Below are positions 35,469-45,316 of a stretch of 64,000 bases of DNA, in pieces (position 1 is the first letter of the stretch; each line of letters begins with the position of its first letter). The notes under the pieces were generated by a model, which was not told the origin of the DNA, searched no databases, and worked only from the letters and a program-made list of their open reading frames with translations. This DNA is from Verrucomicrobiales bacterium (GTDB lineage Bacteria > Verrucomicrobiota > Verrucomicrobiia > Verrucomicrobiales > V1-33): positions 62,001 through 126,000 of the forward strand of contig JAQGPJ010000041.1 in the NCBI GenBank assembly GCA_028293125.1, written 5' to 3'. A program made the position numbers and the translations under genes.

Positions 35469-38150
35469 TCACCCCGCAGCCTGATCCAAGGCACTGAGCA
35501 TGGCTTCCAGACGGCTGGCCGCATCCCCGGCGTGAAGCGTGGAATGGTGCAGCCGGTCGGCCCACAGGGGGAAGGCCATGGGGGTGAGATTAGGCGTCCG
35601 CACCATCACCACCGGACGTCCGGCCAGTTCCAGCATCACCTCCCGCAGGCGGGTGAACTCCAGCTGTTTCTCCAGAATTTCCCGCTCGGCCTGCTCCAGC
35701 AGCAGGTTCCCGGAATCATAGCGCCGCAGCACATCAAAAAGGAGTGAGGCGCTGGCCTGCACCTCGCGGTCGGACCGGCTGGGGCGGCCGGGGGGCGGCT
35801 GGAGGATAAGGCCGGCCACGCGGGCGATTTCCCGGAACTGCCGGCGCGCCAGCTCCGCGGTGTTCATGGAGGCGACGATATCCGCCAGAAGGTTTTCCGG
35901 GCTCAGATGTTCCCGCAGGGTTTCCTCATCCAGCAGCCGCTGCAGGCCGCGGGCAGCGCTGAGGGAGAAGCCATAGTCATTCTGCGTGACCTGGATGCTT
36001 TCCCCGATGGTCTGGGTCAACCGCCAGGCCACCACGGCCCCCAGTCCTTCGTGCACCAGCCGGCCGGCAAAGGGAAAGACAAAGAGGTGGTCCTCCTCAT
36101 CCACCCGGGCCAGTTCCACCAGCAGGAAATCATCCGTGGGAATGTGCGACCATTTCCGCTGAAGCTCCAAGATGGGAGCCACCGCCCGCATCTCCGCCAC
36201 GGGCTCCCCCTTCCCCGCCAGCCGCCGGGCCAGGGCGTGCGACAGCTCCATGGAAAGCGGAGAGCGGGTACCGCCCCAGACCGCGACCGGGACCTTGGAT
36301 TTTTTGGGGGCCGGGCGCACTTTGGCCTGACGCTCGTGCAGGCGCACCAGCTCCAGCCGGCGGCCTGCGAAGATAAATTGTGATCCCGGTTTGAAGCGGG
36401 CCATGAAGCCCTCCTCCACCGTGCCCAGCACGGCGCCATTGGCCATTTTCACAGTGACGGCGGGATCGGACTGAATGGTGCCGATGCTCATCCGGTGCTG
36501 CTGGATGAGCCGGGAGTCGTCCACCGTGTAAAGACCGTTCTCGATCCGAGCTTTCTGATACCGCGGATAAGCCGCCAGAGCCCGCCCGCCGCTGGAAATA
36601 AAACCCAGGCACCATTCCCAGGCTTCATCGGTCAGCGTCCGGTAGGAATAGGCGGTCCGCACCTCCGCCAGCATTTGTTCAGGATTCAACGGCGCGCCGA
36701 TGGCGCAGGTCACCAGATGCTGCACCAGCACATCCAGCGGCCTGGACATGGGGCGGCGCGATTCCAGCACTCCGGCAGCAGCCGCATCGCGGGCGGCGGC
36801 GAACTCCACCAGCTCCAGAGCATTGGCCGGCACTCCGAGGATGCGCGAGGTCTGCCCCGGTTGATGGCCGGCGCGTCCGGCCCGCTGCAGCAGCCGGGCG
36901 ACGCTTTTCGGCGATCCGACTTGGATCACCTGATCAACCGCCGAGAAGTCCACCCCCAGATCCAGCGAGGAGGTGCAGACCACGCAGCGCATCTGTCCCT
37001 CACGCAGTCCGGTCTCCGCGCGCTCCCGGTCAGCCTGGCCCAGCGATCCGTGGTGCATGGCCAGGGTGGCCTCCCAGTCCGGTCGCAGAGCCAGCAGCGT
37101 CTGAAACCAAAGCTCAGCCTGGGCGCGGGTATTGGTGAAAAGCAACGTGGTACGCGCTTTTTCAATCTGTTCCGCCACCTCCGCTCCCAGCCGTGTCCCC
37201 ATGCGGCCTGCCAATGGAAAGCGTTCCATTTTCTCCGGGATCAGGGTATCAATCACAATCGGCTTCTTCAGGTCCGCGGAAACGATCACTCCATCCCGCT
37301 TCGCTGTTTTCCCGCTTTCCGCTTCCCCGCCTTCCTTTTCGCCCCCGGTGCCGAGCAGAATATCCTGCGCCTCCTCCAGATTTCCAAGGGTCGCGGAAAG
37401 CCCCCATGTTTTTAAGTCCGGCAGCCAGTGGCGCAAGCGGGCGAGGCAGAGTTCAGTCTGCACGCCGCGTTTGGTGCCCAGCAGTTCGTGCCATTCATCA
37501 ACAATCACCGCCCGCAGGCCGGACAGTTTCTCCCGTGTGTCGGCATGGGTCAGCATCAGCGACAGGCTCTCGGGTGTGGTGACCAGCGCAAAAGGCAGCC
37601 TTTTCCTCAAGCGGGCCCGCAGGGAGGCCGGGGTGTCACCGGTCCGGGCCTCCACCTCCAGCCAAGGAGCAGCAGCCTCCAAGGGTTCGCGCAGGGCCCT
37701 CAGAGTGTCCGCCGCCAGCGCGCGGAGAGGCGTGATCCAGAGAACGCGGCAGCCCTCAGGTCCCGCCGTTTTAGGCTCAACCACGGCTGGAACGACCGTT
37801 TTTGCCGCTTTGACCTTTGCGGCAGCCCGGGACTTGGAACCCGGGGCTGACACGGTCCTGCCGGACGGCGGCGCGGCAGCGGGGGCACCTTCCACCCCCG
37901 CCGCCGCCAGCAGCGCCTCCCTCACCGGCCCCAGCCAGACTGCCAGGGTTTTACCCAGACCGGTCGGAGCATGCAGCAGTCCGGATTTCCCTTCGGCATA
38001 GGCCTCCCACGTTTCCTTTTGAAAAGGAAACGGCGTCCATTTCCGCTTCTGGAAAAACGGCTGCAGCGGGTCCGCTCCGGCTTTGGATCCGGCTTCGGAC
38101 TTCCTTCGCGGAGTCCCGCCTGTCCTGGCGGCGGTTTTTCGTCCGCTCAC
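35469..38150 (-). CDS. Lhr-type DEXH-box helicase (ligase-associated type)
   Basis: 893 residues from the GTG at 38150, whose GTGA overlaps the stop of the upstream gene by four bases. Helicase motifs in order: LLHAPTGLGKTLAVW (Walker A), TPLRALAADT (Ia), ALVTTPESLSLML (Ib), DEWH (II), GLSATLGN (III), TLLFTNTRAQAE (IV) and RLLQRAGRAGHQPGQ (VI). A winged-helix and a long C-terminal Lhr-core follow. Proteins of this class unwind DNA:RNA and DNA duplexes in repair and are often encoded beside an ATP-dependent ligase, but none is here. An alanine- and lysine-rich insert of about 50 residues sits between motifs I and Ia. Confidence 0.88.
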   Translation of the reverse strand: MSGRKTAARTGGTPRRKSEAGSKAGADPLQPFFQKRKWTPFPFQKETWEAYAEGKSGLLHAPTGLGKTLAVWLGPVREALLAAAGVEGAPAAAPPSGRTVSAPGSKSRAAAKVKAAKTVVPAVVEPKTAGPEGCRVLWITPLRALAADTLRALREPLEAAAPWLEVEARTGDTPASLRARLRKRLPFALVTTPESLSLMLTHADTREKLSGLRAVIVDEWHELLGTKRGVQTELCLARLRHWLPDLKTWGLSATLGNLEEAQDILLGTGGEKEGGEAESGKTAKRDGVIVSADLKKPIVIDTLIPEKMERFPLAGRMGTRLGAEVAEQIEKARTTLLFTNTRAQAELWFQTLLALRPDWEATLAMHHGSLGQADRERAETGLREGQMRCVVCTSSLDLGVDFSAVDQVIQVGSPKSVARLLQRAGRAGHQPGQTSRILGVPANALELVEFAAARDAAAAGVLESRRPMSRPLDVLVQHLVTCAIGAPLNPEQMLAEVRTAYSYRTLTDEAWEWCLGFISSGGRALAAYPRYQKARIENGLYTVDDSRLIQQHRMSIGTIQSDPAVTVKMANGAVLGTVEEGFMARFKPGSQFIFAGRRLELVRLHERQAKVRPAPKKSKVPVAVWGGTRSPLSMELSHALARRLAGKGEPVAEMRAVAPILELQRKWSHIPTDDFLLVELARVDEEDHLFVFPFAGRLVHEGLGAVVAWRLTQTIGESIQVTQNDYGFSLSAARGLQRLLDEETLREHLSPENLLADIVASMNTAELARRQFREIARVAGLILQPPPGRPSRSDREVQASASLLFDVLRRYDSGNLLLEQAEREILEKQLEFTRLREVMLELAGRPVVMVRTPNLTPMAFPLWADRLHHSTLHAGDAASRLEAMLSALDQAAG

Positions 38151-39457
38151 GGTGTGACCGCGAAGCAGGCAGCCTGTTTGGTGCTGCGGGCAAAGATGAA
38201 ACCGCCGGCGACCGTGGGAGTGGACCAGCACTTGCCGTCCAGCACATCGGCCCTGGCCAGTTCTTTATAGGCGTCCGGCTTGGCGTCGATCAGCACCAGT
38301 TCCCCCTTGTCGCTCAGGACCAGCAGCCGGTCTTTGGACAGGATCACATTGCCGGGTCCAAAACCTTCCTGGCTCCATTTTTCCTGTCCCGTGCGGATAT
38401 CCACGCACTTCACCGGGGCGCTGCCGTATTTTTTGAACCCGAACACGCCGTAAAGATAGCCGTTGTGGCAGATGGGGGTGCTCCAGTGGTTGGCCAGGAC
38501 ATCGCCCTCCTTCCGCCACAGCTCATGGGATTCGTAGGTCAGGCCGGTCTTTTTCACCTCGTAGGCCGCCGCTCCCACGCCGTAGCCCGCGGAGCAGTAA
38601 ACCACATTCTCCCACACCACCGGGGAGGCGGCGGTGGAGACATTGAAGGGAAACTCCTGCGACCAGAGCTCCTTCCCGTCCTTGGGGGAAAGGGACACCA
38701 GACCCGACTTCATGAAGAAAATAATCTGGCGCTCGCCGTGGAGGTTTGTAGGCGTGGGCGTGGCGTGGGTGATGACATCGTCCCCGGTTTTCCACTTCAG
38801 CGCGCCGGACTTCTTTTCAAAGGCCAGCCACGTGGCTCCCTTGCCTCCACCGGCCACGATGACCAGGTCCCCCTCAATGATCGGGGAGGTGGCATTGGAC
38901 CAGGCGATGTTCTTGCCTTTGTACTCGCGGAGCACATCCACCGACCAGTCGGGTTTACCGGTTTTGGCGTCGAAACAGTAGAGGTCCAGATTGGCGCCAT
39001 AGACATAAATTTTCCCTGCGTCGATGGTGGGGGTGCTGCGGGGGCCGTCGCCACCGCCGTTGTCATTGGTGCCGGAATCACCGCCTCCCTGATATTTGGC
39101 GATCTTCAGCGGAGCCGACCAAAGCTCCTTTCCAGTGGCCGCATCCAGAGCCACGCAGAACTCCGTGGGGGAGCCTTCGAAATCCCGCGTCATGAGGGTG
39201 GTGGCGATGCCGGCGGAGACGGTCAGGGAACTGAATCCGGCGGTGGCATCCACTTTCCAGATCTCCTTCGGTCCCGCGCTGTCCCAAGGCTTGCCGACTC
39301 CGGCCTGGGTTTCGCCATCGCCGTTGGGGCCGCGGTAAAAGGGCCAGTCCCCTGAGGAGGTGGCCACCCCCGGTGCCGCATTCACCACGGCGGGCAAAAG
39401 AAGGAGAGAAAGCGCGGGGGACAACCAGCGGAGGGAGGGGGTGGACAAAAGGCTCAT
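38147..39457 (-). CDS. Exported PQQ-binding-like beta-propeller protein
   Basis: 436 residues with a signal peptide (SPALSLLLLPAVVNA). About eight repeats contain the tryptophan-docking pattern: ALDAATGKELWSAPL, CFDAKTGKPDWSVDV, SLSPKDGKELWSQEF and CVDIRTGQEKWSQEG. No dehydrogenase active-site or calcium ligands can be pointed to, so it is a PQQ-like repeat protein of the sort abundant in PVC bacteria rather than a proven quinoprotein. It overlaps the Lhr helicase gene by four bases (GTGA), so the two are translationally coupled despite having no obvious functional link. Confidence 0.83.
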   Translation of the reverse strand: MSLLSTPSLRWLSPALSLLLLPAVVNAAPGVATSSGDWPFYRGPNGDGETQAGVGKPWDSAGPKEIWKVDATAGFSSLTVSAGIATTLMTRDFEGSPTEFCVALDAATGKELWSAPLKIAKYQGGGDSGTNDNGGGDGPRSTPTIDAGKIYVYGANLDLYCFDAKTGKPDWSVDVLREYKGKNIAWSNATSPIIEGDLVIVAGGGKGATWLAFEKKSGALKWKTGDDVITHATPTPTNLHGERQIIFFMKSGLVSLSPKDGKELWSQEFPFNVSTAASPVVWENVVYCSAGYGVGAAAYEVKKTGLTYESHELWRKEGDVLANHWSTPICHNGYLYGVFGFKKYGSAPVKCVDIRTGQEKWSQEGFGPGNVILSKDRLLVLSDKGELVLIDAKPDAYKELARADVLDGKCWSTPTVAGGFIFARSTKQAACFAVTP

Positions 39458-39792
39458 ACTCCGGCAAGAATCCCCGCCTGCCCGCGCCCCGTCAAGTTGC
39501 GAAGCGCGGAGAACAGCTTCCAGCCTTCAATTGCCGCCACAGGCATATGATCCGCATTCATTCAGTCTGGAACACATTCCTCTGGCCTGCCGGTAAAATC
39601 TCAAATCTCAAATTTGATATCCCACCAGTGGGCCCACGTCTCTTCCATGGCATTTCCATCACTCACACGCCCGCAGGCAGGGAAGGCAGTCCGCCCGGAT
39701 GTCCGCAATTTAAGCCCGATAAATGACGAAGCCGGACGGCGGTCAGCGTATTTCCGAGGCAATTTCTTTAATTCAAATCCGCCAATTCCCAC

Positions 39793-40347
39793 ATGAAACG
39801 CCTTACGCTGCTCATTCCCGCTCTTCTCTTACTTCTTACCCGACTGGCCATGGCCGACCTCCAAAACATCCCCCTCAAGGACATCGACGGCAAGGACACC
39901 TCCCTCAAAGCCTACGAGGGCAAGGTCCTGTTGGTGGTCAATGTGGCCTCCAAATGCGGTCTGACCCCGCAGTACAAAGCGCTGCAGGAGCTGCAGGACA
40001 AATACAAGGACAAGGGGTTCACGGTCCTGGCTTTTCCCTGCAATGACTTCGGTGACCAGGAGCCCGGCACTCTGGAGGAAATCAAGACCTTCTGCACCAA
40101 CCGCTACCACGTCACCTTCCCCATCTTTGACAAGCTCCACGTGAAGGGTCCCGAACAGCACCCGCTCTACAAGGATCTGACCGGCAAGGATGGGGCCTTT
40201 CCCGGCGACGTGAAATGGAACTTCGGCAAGTTCCTCATCGGCAAAGACGGCAAACCCCTGGCCCGCTTTGAACCCAAAGTGACCCCGGACGCTCCGGAGA
40301 TCGCCAAAGCCATCGACGGGGCTCTGGCCGCGAAGAAGCCGGCGTGA
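39793..40347 (+). CDS. Exported glutathione peroxidase-family protein
   Basis: 184 residues. The first 21 form a signal peptide (MKRLTLLIPALLLLLTRLAMA), unusual for the family and placing it in the periplasm. The catalytic cysteine is C55 in VNVASKCGLTPQY, followed by FPCNDFGDQEPGT with the glutamine of the active-site tetrad and the tryptophan/asparagine in KWNFGKFLI. A cysteine replaces selenocysteine, as in most bacterial members, which usually take electrons from thioredoxin rather than glutathione. It reduces hydrogen peroxide or lipid peroxides. A shared bidirectional terminator separates it from the convergent gap gene. Confidence 0.93.
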   Translation: MKRLTLLIPALLLLLTRLAMADLQNIPLKDIDGKDTSLKAYEGKVLLVVNVASKCGLTPQYKALQELQDKYKDKGFTVLAFPCNDFGDQEPGTLEEIKTFCTNRYHVTFPIFDKLHVKGPEQHPLYKDLTGKDGAFPGDVKWNFGKFLIGKDGKPLARFEPKVTPDAPEIAKAIDGALAAKKPA

Positions 40348-40430
40348 AACACTTGGCCGGCCCATCCGGCAAATCACAACTTCGTGCCGGCGATGTAGGG
40401 CATGGGTACTTAAAATAAGTCAAAACACAA

Positions 40431-40468
40431 AAAACCGCCCGGACGCTTTGCGCATCCGGGCGGTTTTT
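40431..40468. terminator. Bidirectional rho-independent terminator
   Basis: A stem of AACCGCCCGGA against TCCGGGCGGTT (40433-40443 with 40455-40465), with A-rich sequence on the left and a T run on the right. It can end both the peroxidase gene (+) and the gap gene (-). Confidence 0.88.
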
Positions 40469-40511
40469 ATTTGATGGGCTGTTTTCCGGAGAACTTGGAA
40501 AAACCCGGTAA

Positions 40512-41872
<1,361 letters not shown>

Positions 41873-43582
41873 ATGACCATGAAACGATTACTTCCCGCCG
41901 GCCTGCTTTCCTGCGCCGCCGCCCTGTCCCTGACGGTGACCACTCCTGCCCAGTCGCCCGCCGTGCCTGCGGCCAATGGCTCTTTGAATTACGCCGCCGC
42001 GACCAAACACTTGGAGCTGGGCGGCATTTTCTATGGGTTCATGGATGTGGACGGCGATCTGGCGCGGTTCGCCCGCATCGGGGACAAGTTTCTCGACATC
42101 GCCCGGAAACAGAACGGTGGAGCGGATATCCCCAAAAATCTCAGTGCCTCCAAAATCATCGAGGCCCTCGGCCTGACCACCGTCAAGGCGGTCGGAGCCA
42201 GCAGCCGCACTCTTGAGGCCGGGCTCTACCACAACCGCGCCATTGTCTATGCCCCCGGCGGGCAGGTCGGACTTTTCAAGCTCTTCGGCGGCAAGGCCTC
42301 GCCCTACGCCTCCCCCCTTATCGCTCCGGCGGGCTCCGATCTCGCGGGGGAGACGGATCTGAATCTCAGCGCCCTGCTGGAGATCAGTGAGAACGTGCTC
42401 AAAAGCATCGGCGACGAGCGTCTGATGCAGCAGTATCAGGGCAGCCTGGGTTTCCCCGTGCCGGTGGTGAATCTGACGGTGAAGGATTTGATCAGCAAGC
42501 TGGACACCAAGGTCATTTTCTTCGGTGAACTGATAAAGGGTGAATCCATCCCCATCCCCAACAGCCAGACGAAGATCCCGGCCTTCAAGGCGGTCCTCAG
42601 CTTCGACAACATCGATTTCCTATTCCCCGCCATTCTGGAAATGACCGCCCAGGCAGGTGACAAGGTGAAGGTGGAGAAAGGCGAAGGCTTTGAACTGATC
42701 AAAGCGTCCCAGCCACCGGTGCCGGAAATGCCCTTCCTGCAACCAGCCGTGTATCACGACGTCAAGTCCGGACGCATCCTGATCACCACCAATCTGGACT
42801 ACCTGCGCTCCGCCCTGACCTCCACCAAAGCCCTGTCCGGGGATCCAGCCTTTGTGAAGGCCATGGCCAATCTGCCAAAGGAGGGCAACAGTCTTTCCTA
42901 TGTGACCCCAAAGGTGGCCAGCGCCCTGATGGAAGTGGTCACCGCCGTCATGAAGGAGGGCTCCTCCGCCTCCGCCGGCGGCCCGTCCCCCCAGGAGATG
43001 AAGACCATCTGGGACGCCATGCAGGAGCTTTCCCCTATGTCGACCACCCCTGTGGCCGCTGTGCGTGCCAATGTCGCGGACGGCATGCTGTTCGCCTCCA
43101 ACGCCCCCAACAATATCAAAACCACCATCGTCGCCGGGGCCACAATGGTTCCCGCCATGCTGGCGGCCGGCGGTTTCGCCAGCTACAACAAAATCATGCC
43201 TGGAGTGAAGGCACGCCAAGCGGAAAAGGAGGAGGCCGCCAAGGAAATTGAGGCCACGGAGGAAACGGAGCCGGCGGAAAAACCGGCGGCACCCAAGCCG
43301 GCCCCATCCCCTGCTCCTGTCCCTGCCGGAGCCTCGGCCAAAACCATCCGCAATAACCTCCAGCAGATCGTTTACTCCGCTCAGACCTACTTCCTGGACA
43401 ACCCCAAGGCCAAGGATGTGACCTATGAGAAGCTGATCAGCACCGAGCTCCTCTTCAAACTGGATGCCGTCTCCGGCGAATCCTACAAAGGTCTCATCAT
43501 CAAGCGCGCCGGGGGCAGCGTCAGCGTCAAAACCAAGTCCGGCGATCCCATCTCCCTGAGCTACCAGCCGGTGACGGACTGA
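41873..43582 (+). CDS. Exported protein with internal pseudopilin-like segment and pilin-type C-terminal domain
   Basis: 569 residues with a signal peptide (MKRLLPAGLLSCAAALSLTV). Residues about 30-410 form a large domain with no recognised family. Near residues 415-445 a hydrophobic segment reads TIVAGATMVPAMLAAGGFAS then YNKIMPGVKARQAEK, almost the same as the mature N-terminal helix of the pseudopilin-like protein at 17130-17810. After an alanine/proline/glutamate linker, residues about 490-569 (KTIRNNLQQIVYSAQTYF to the end) resemble the C-terminal globular part of Verrucomicrobial pseudopilins. It looks like a pilin-like module grafted on an exported domain. A terminator follows. Confidence 0.72.
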   Translation: MTMKRLLPAGLLSCAAALSLTVTTPAQSPAVPAANGSLNYAAATKHLELGGIFYGFMDVDGDLARFARIGDKFLDIARKQNGGADIPKNLSASKIIEALGLTTVKAVGASSRTLEAGLYHNRAIVYAPGGQVGLFKLFGGKASPYASPLIAPAGSDLAGETDLNLSALLEISENVLKSIGDERLMQQYQGSLGFPVPVVNLTVKDLISKLDTKVIFFGELIKGESIPIPNSQTKIPAFKAVLSFDNIDFLFPAILEMTAQAGDKVKVEKGEGFELIKASQPPVPEMPFLQPAVYHDVKSGRILITTNLDYLRSALTSTKALSGDPAFVKAMANLPKEGNSLSYVTPKVASALMEVVTAVMKEGSSASAGGPSPQEMKTIWDAMQELSPMSTTPVAAVRANVADGMLFASNAPNNIKTTIVAGATMVPAMLAAGGFASYNKIMPGVKARQAEKEEAAKEIEATEETEPAEKPAAPKPAPSPAPVPAGASAKTIRNNLQQIVYSAQTYFLDNPKAKDVTYEKLISTELLFKLDAVSGESYKGLIIKRAGGSVSVKTKSGDPISLSYQPVTD

Positions 43583-43640
43583 TTCCTTTTGCCAAGCAAC
43601 GGATGTTCCTCCCTCAGCGGAGAACAGCCCATCCATCAAC

Positions 43641-43685
43641 AACCCCCTTGGTGCTCCACTGGAATGCCAAGGGGGTTTGTATTTT
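43641..43685 (+). terminator. Rho-independent terminator
   Basis: An 11-bp stem (43641-43651 with 43667-43677) with a 15-base loop, followed by TGTATTTTT. It ends the preceding 569-residue protein gene. Confidence 0.85.
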
Positions 43686-43984
43686 TAGGCGTAACAGGAA
43701 TGAGTGGGGCTCTGAATCGGTGTGGTGGAGTGGAGGTCAGCAGGAAATCGCCTGAAAGGCCCTTCAGAAGGGCATTTCACCGCGTGAAATCCGATACTGA
43801 AGCCCCATCAGGCTCAGAGCGGTGGGCTTGGGAAAACCGGAATAAGTGCCGCAGGCCGAGCGAAGCGGGTTATGCCGGATTTTCCTTGGCCTGAAGTGGC
43901 GGGCCTGATAACTCAAAGGTTTACGGGAGGCCTCAAGTCCCTCACAGCATTTCCGTATCGCCTAAATTCTTACCATTATTCCTC
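43686..43984. other. Intergenic stretch with a 17-base palindrome
   Basis: No gene is seen. ATTTCACCGCGTGAAAT (43774-43790) is a perfect palindrome around a 3-base centre and shares the TTTCAC/GTGAAA half-sites of the palindromes at 16955 and 47161. It may be an operator for the downstream gene. Confidence 0.35.
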
Positions 43985-45316
43985 GTGAATCTCAAAAATT
44001 TGCCGCACCAAAGCAGACGGTTTTTGGTCTTTAAATTTTTGCTGATGGCGGTCCTCTCCTCGATAAACGGGGGATTGAAGGCGGAGCCTTCGACGCCAAG
44101 CCCCGATTTTCTCCGGGTGGATACAGGACCACCCCTGCCCGCAAAAGCGGAGGGAGGTGTGGATGCTGAGGTGAGGGAAATTCATGGGGCATCGACCGGC
44201 GATAAAGGATGGCTGGTATCCTGGGCGGAACGCGGACCCGATGAACGATATGCCCGGCTAGTGGTCAGACTGCTGCCGCCGAATTTGGAACAGCCTCCGG
44301 GCGGGCGGGGGAATGCAGCGTCAGGCTTTGCTTATGACTCAGTAATCATAACCAATCAGAGCCCGTCATCTTCCTCTCAGACGCTGAACGGCAATGGAGG
44401 AGGATGGATGGCTTGGCAGGAGTCAGAGGCCATATGGGCACAATGGTTTGATCAGGCGGCCCGTGGACCGAAGGGAGCCCCCCTGAAGCTTCATCAGGGG
44501 GCAAGCAATACCTCCGCGGTGGTGGCTTCGGCGGGAGACGGGCATTACGCGTGGCTGATTTGGATGTCGTTTGAGAACCAAAGTTTACTCTATCTCGGTG
44601 CAGTGATGGAAAACACCCCGGAAGGGCCGGTCATAAAATCAAGATTTATTTTACCTCAAAATTTTGACCCCACAAAAAAGCCTGTGGCTGTTGAAGGACA
44701 CTGCCTGTTTTCATTGATTGGGAACGACATAAATCATGGCGTTGAGACTTTCGTGTTGAACTCAGCAGGTGCACTCTCCGGGCATTATCAACTGGAATTT
44801 CCTGAGGGCGTTTGGAGAGGAGTGATGCCCATGGGTGATGGTTTTCTCGGTTTGTGGCAGGTGAACTACCTGCAACCGGTGATGTATGGGCGGGAAATGA
44901 CGAGAACCGGAGATTGGAAAGAGGGGTCTGTGGCTGCAGTGATCACCACGTTGTCCCTTCAAAGACAGGGCGACTATGAATTCACTCCCGGCCCCGGTGG
45001 CCTTGTCATCTCTGTGGGGGAATCCGGAGCCGTGCTGGTGAGATCGGACAAATCCATTTCCACATTGGCCGCGCTGGACGAACGCGTCCGCAATTTCTAT
45101 GCGACGGCCAATGGGCAGGTGTTGCAGCTTTGCAGCAATCCGGCCTCAGATCAATTGCGTGCCCGGCAAGTTCCTGACGGTGCGTCATCCTTGCGGCCAG
45201 CCATATTGACCGAAGGAAGCGGACGACAGACCGCCCCGTCCTTGGCTTGGACTTCATCGGGACCGCAGGTTGTGTTTCAGGTGGAGAGTTACGGTTATGA
45301 ACAGGGAGGTTGGTGA
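43985..45316 (+). CDS. N-terminal part of a split exported repeat protein
   Basis: 443 residues with a signal-like N-terminus (FLVFKFLLMAVLSSINGGLK). The body has beta-propeller-like text (WLVSWAERG, GGWMAWQESEAIWAQWFDQA, HYAWLIWMSFENQSLLYLGA) without a named family. The frame ends at TGA in the middle of a VESYGYEQGG phrase, and the next frame continues without interruption from 45310. The simplest reading is one gene of about 850 codons broken by a one-base frameshift near 45305-45315, either a real mutation or a sequencing error. GC content is visibly lower than in neighbouring genes, suggesting horizontal acquisition. Confidence 0.6.
   Translation: MNLKNLPHQSRRFLVFKFLLMAVLSSINGGLKAEPSTPSPDFLRVDTGPPLPAKAEGGVDAEVREIHGASTGDKGWLVSWAERGPDERYARLVVRLLPPNLEQPPGGRGNAASGFAYDSVIITNQSPSSSSQTLNGNGGGWMAWQESEAIWAQWFDQAARGPKGAPLKLHQGASNTSAVVASAGDGHYAWLIWMSFENQSLLYLGAVMENTPEGPVIKSRFILPQNFDPTKKPVAVEGHCLFSLIGNDINHGVETFVLNSAGALSGHYQLEFPEGVWRGVMPMGDGFLGLWQVNYLQPVMYGREMTRTGDWKEGSVAAVITTLSLQRQGDYEFTPGPGGLVISVGESGAVLVRSDKSISTLAALDERVRNFYATANGQVLQLCSNPASDQLRARQVPDGASSLRPAILTEGSGRQTAPSLAWTSSGPQVVFQVESYGYEQGGW

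Noticed and set aside
43901-43912. 12-mer GGGCCTGATAAC also found at 62372
   Set aside because: Many 12-base coincidences are expected in 64 kb; no extended similarity around the two sites.
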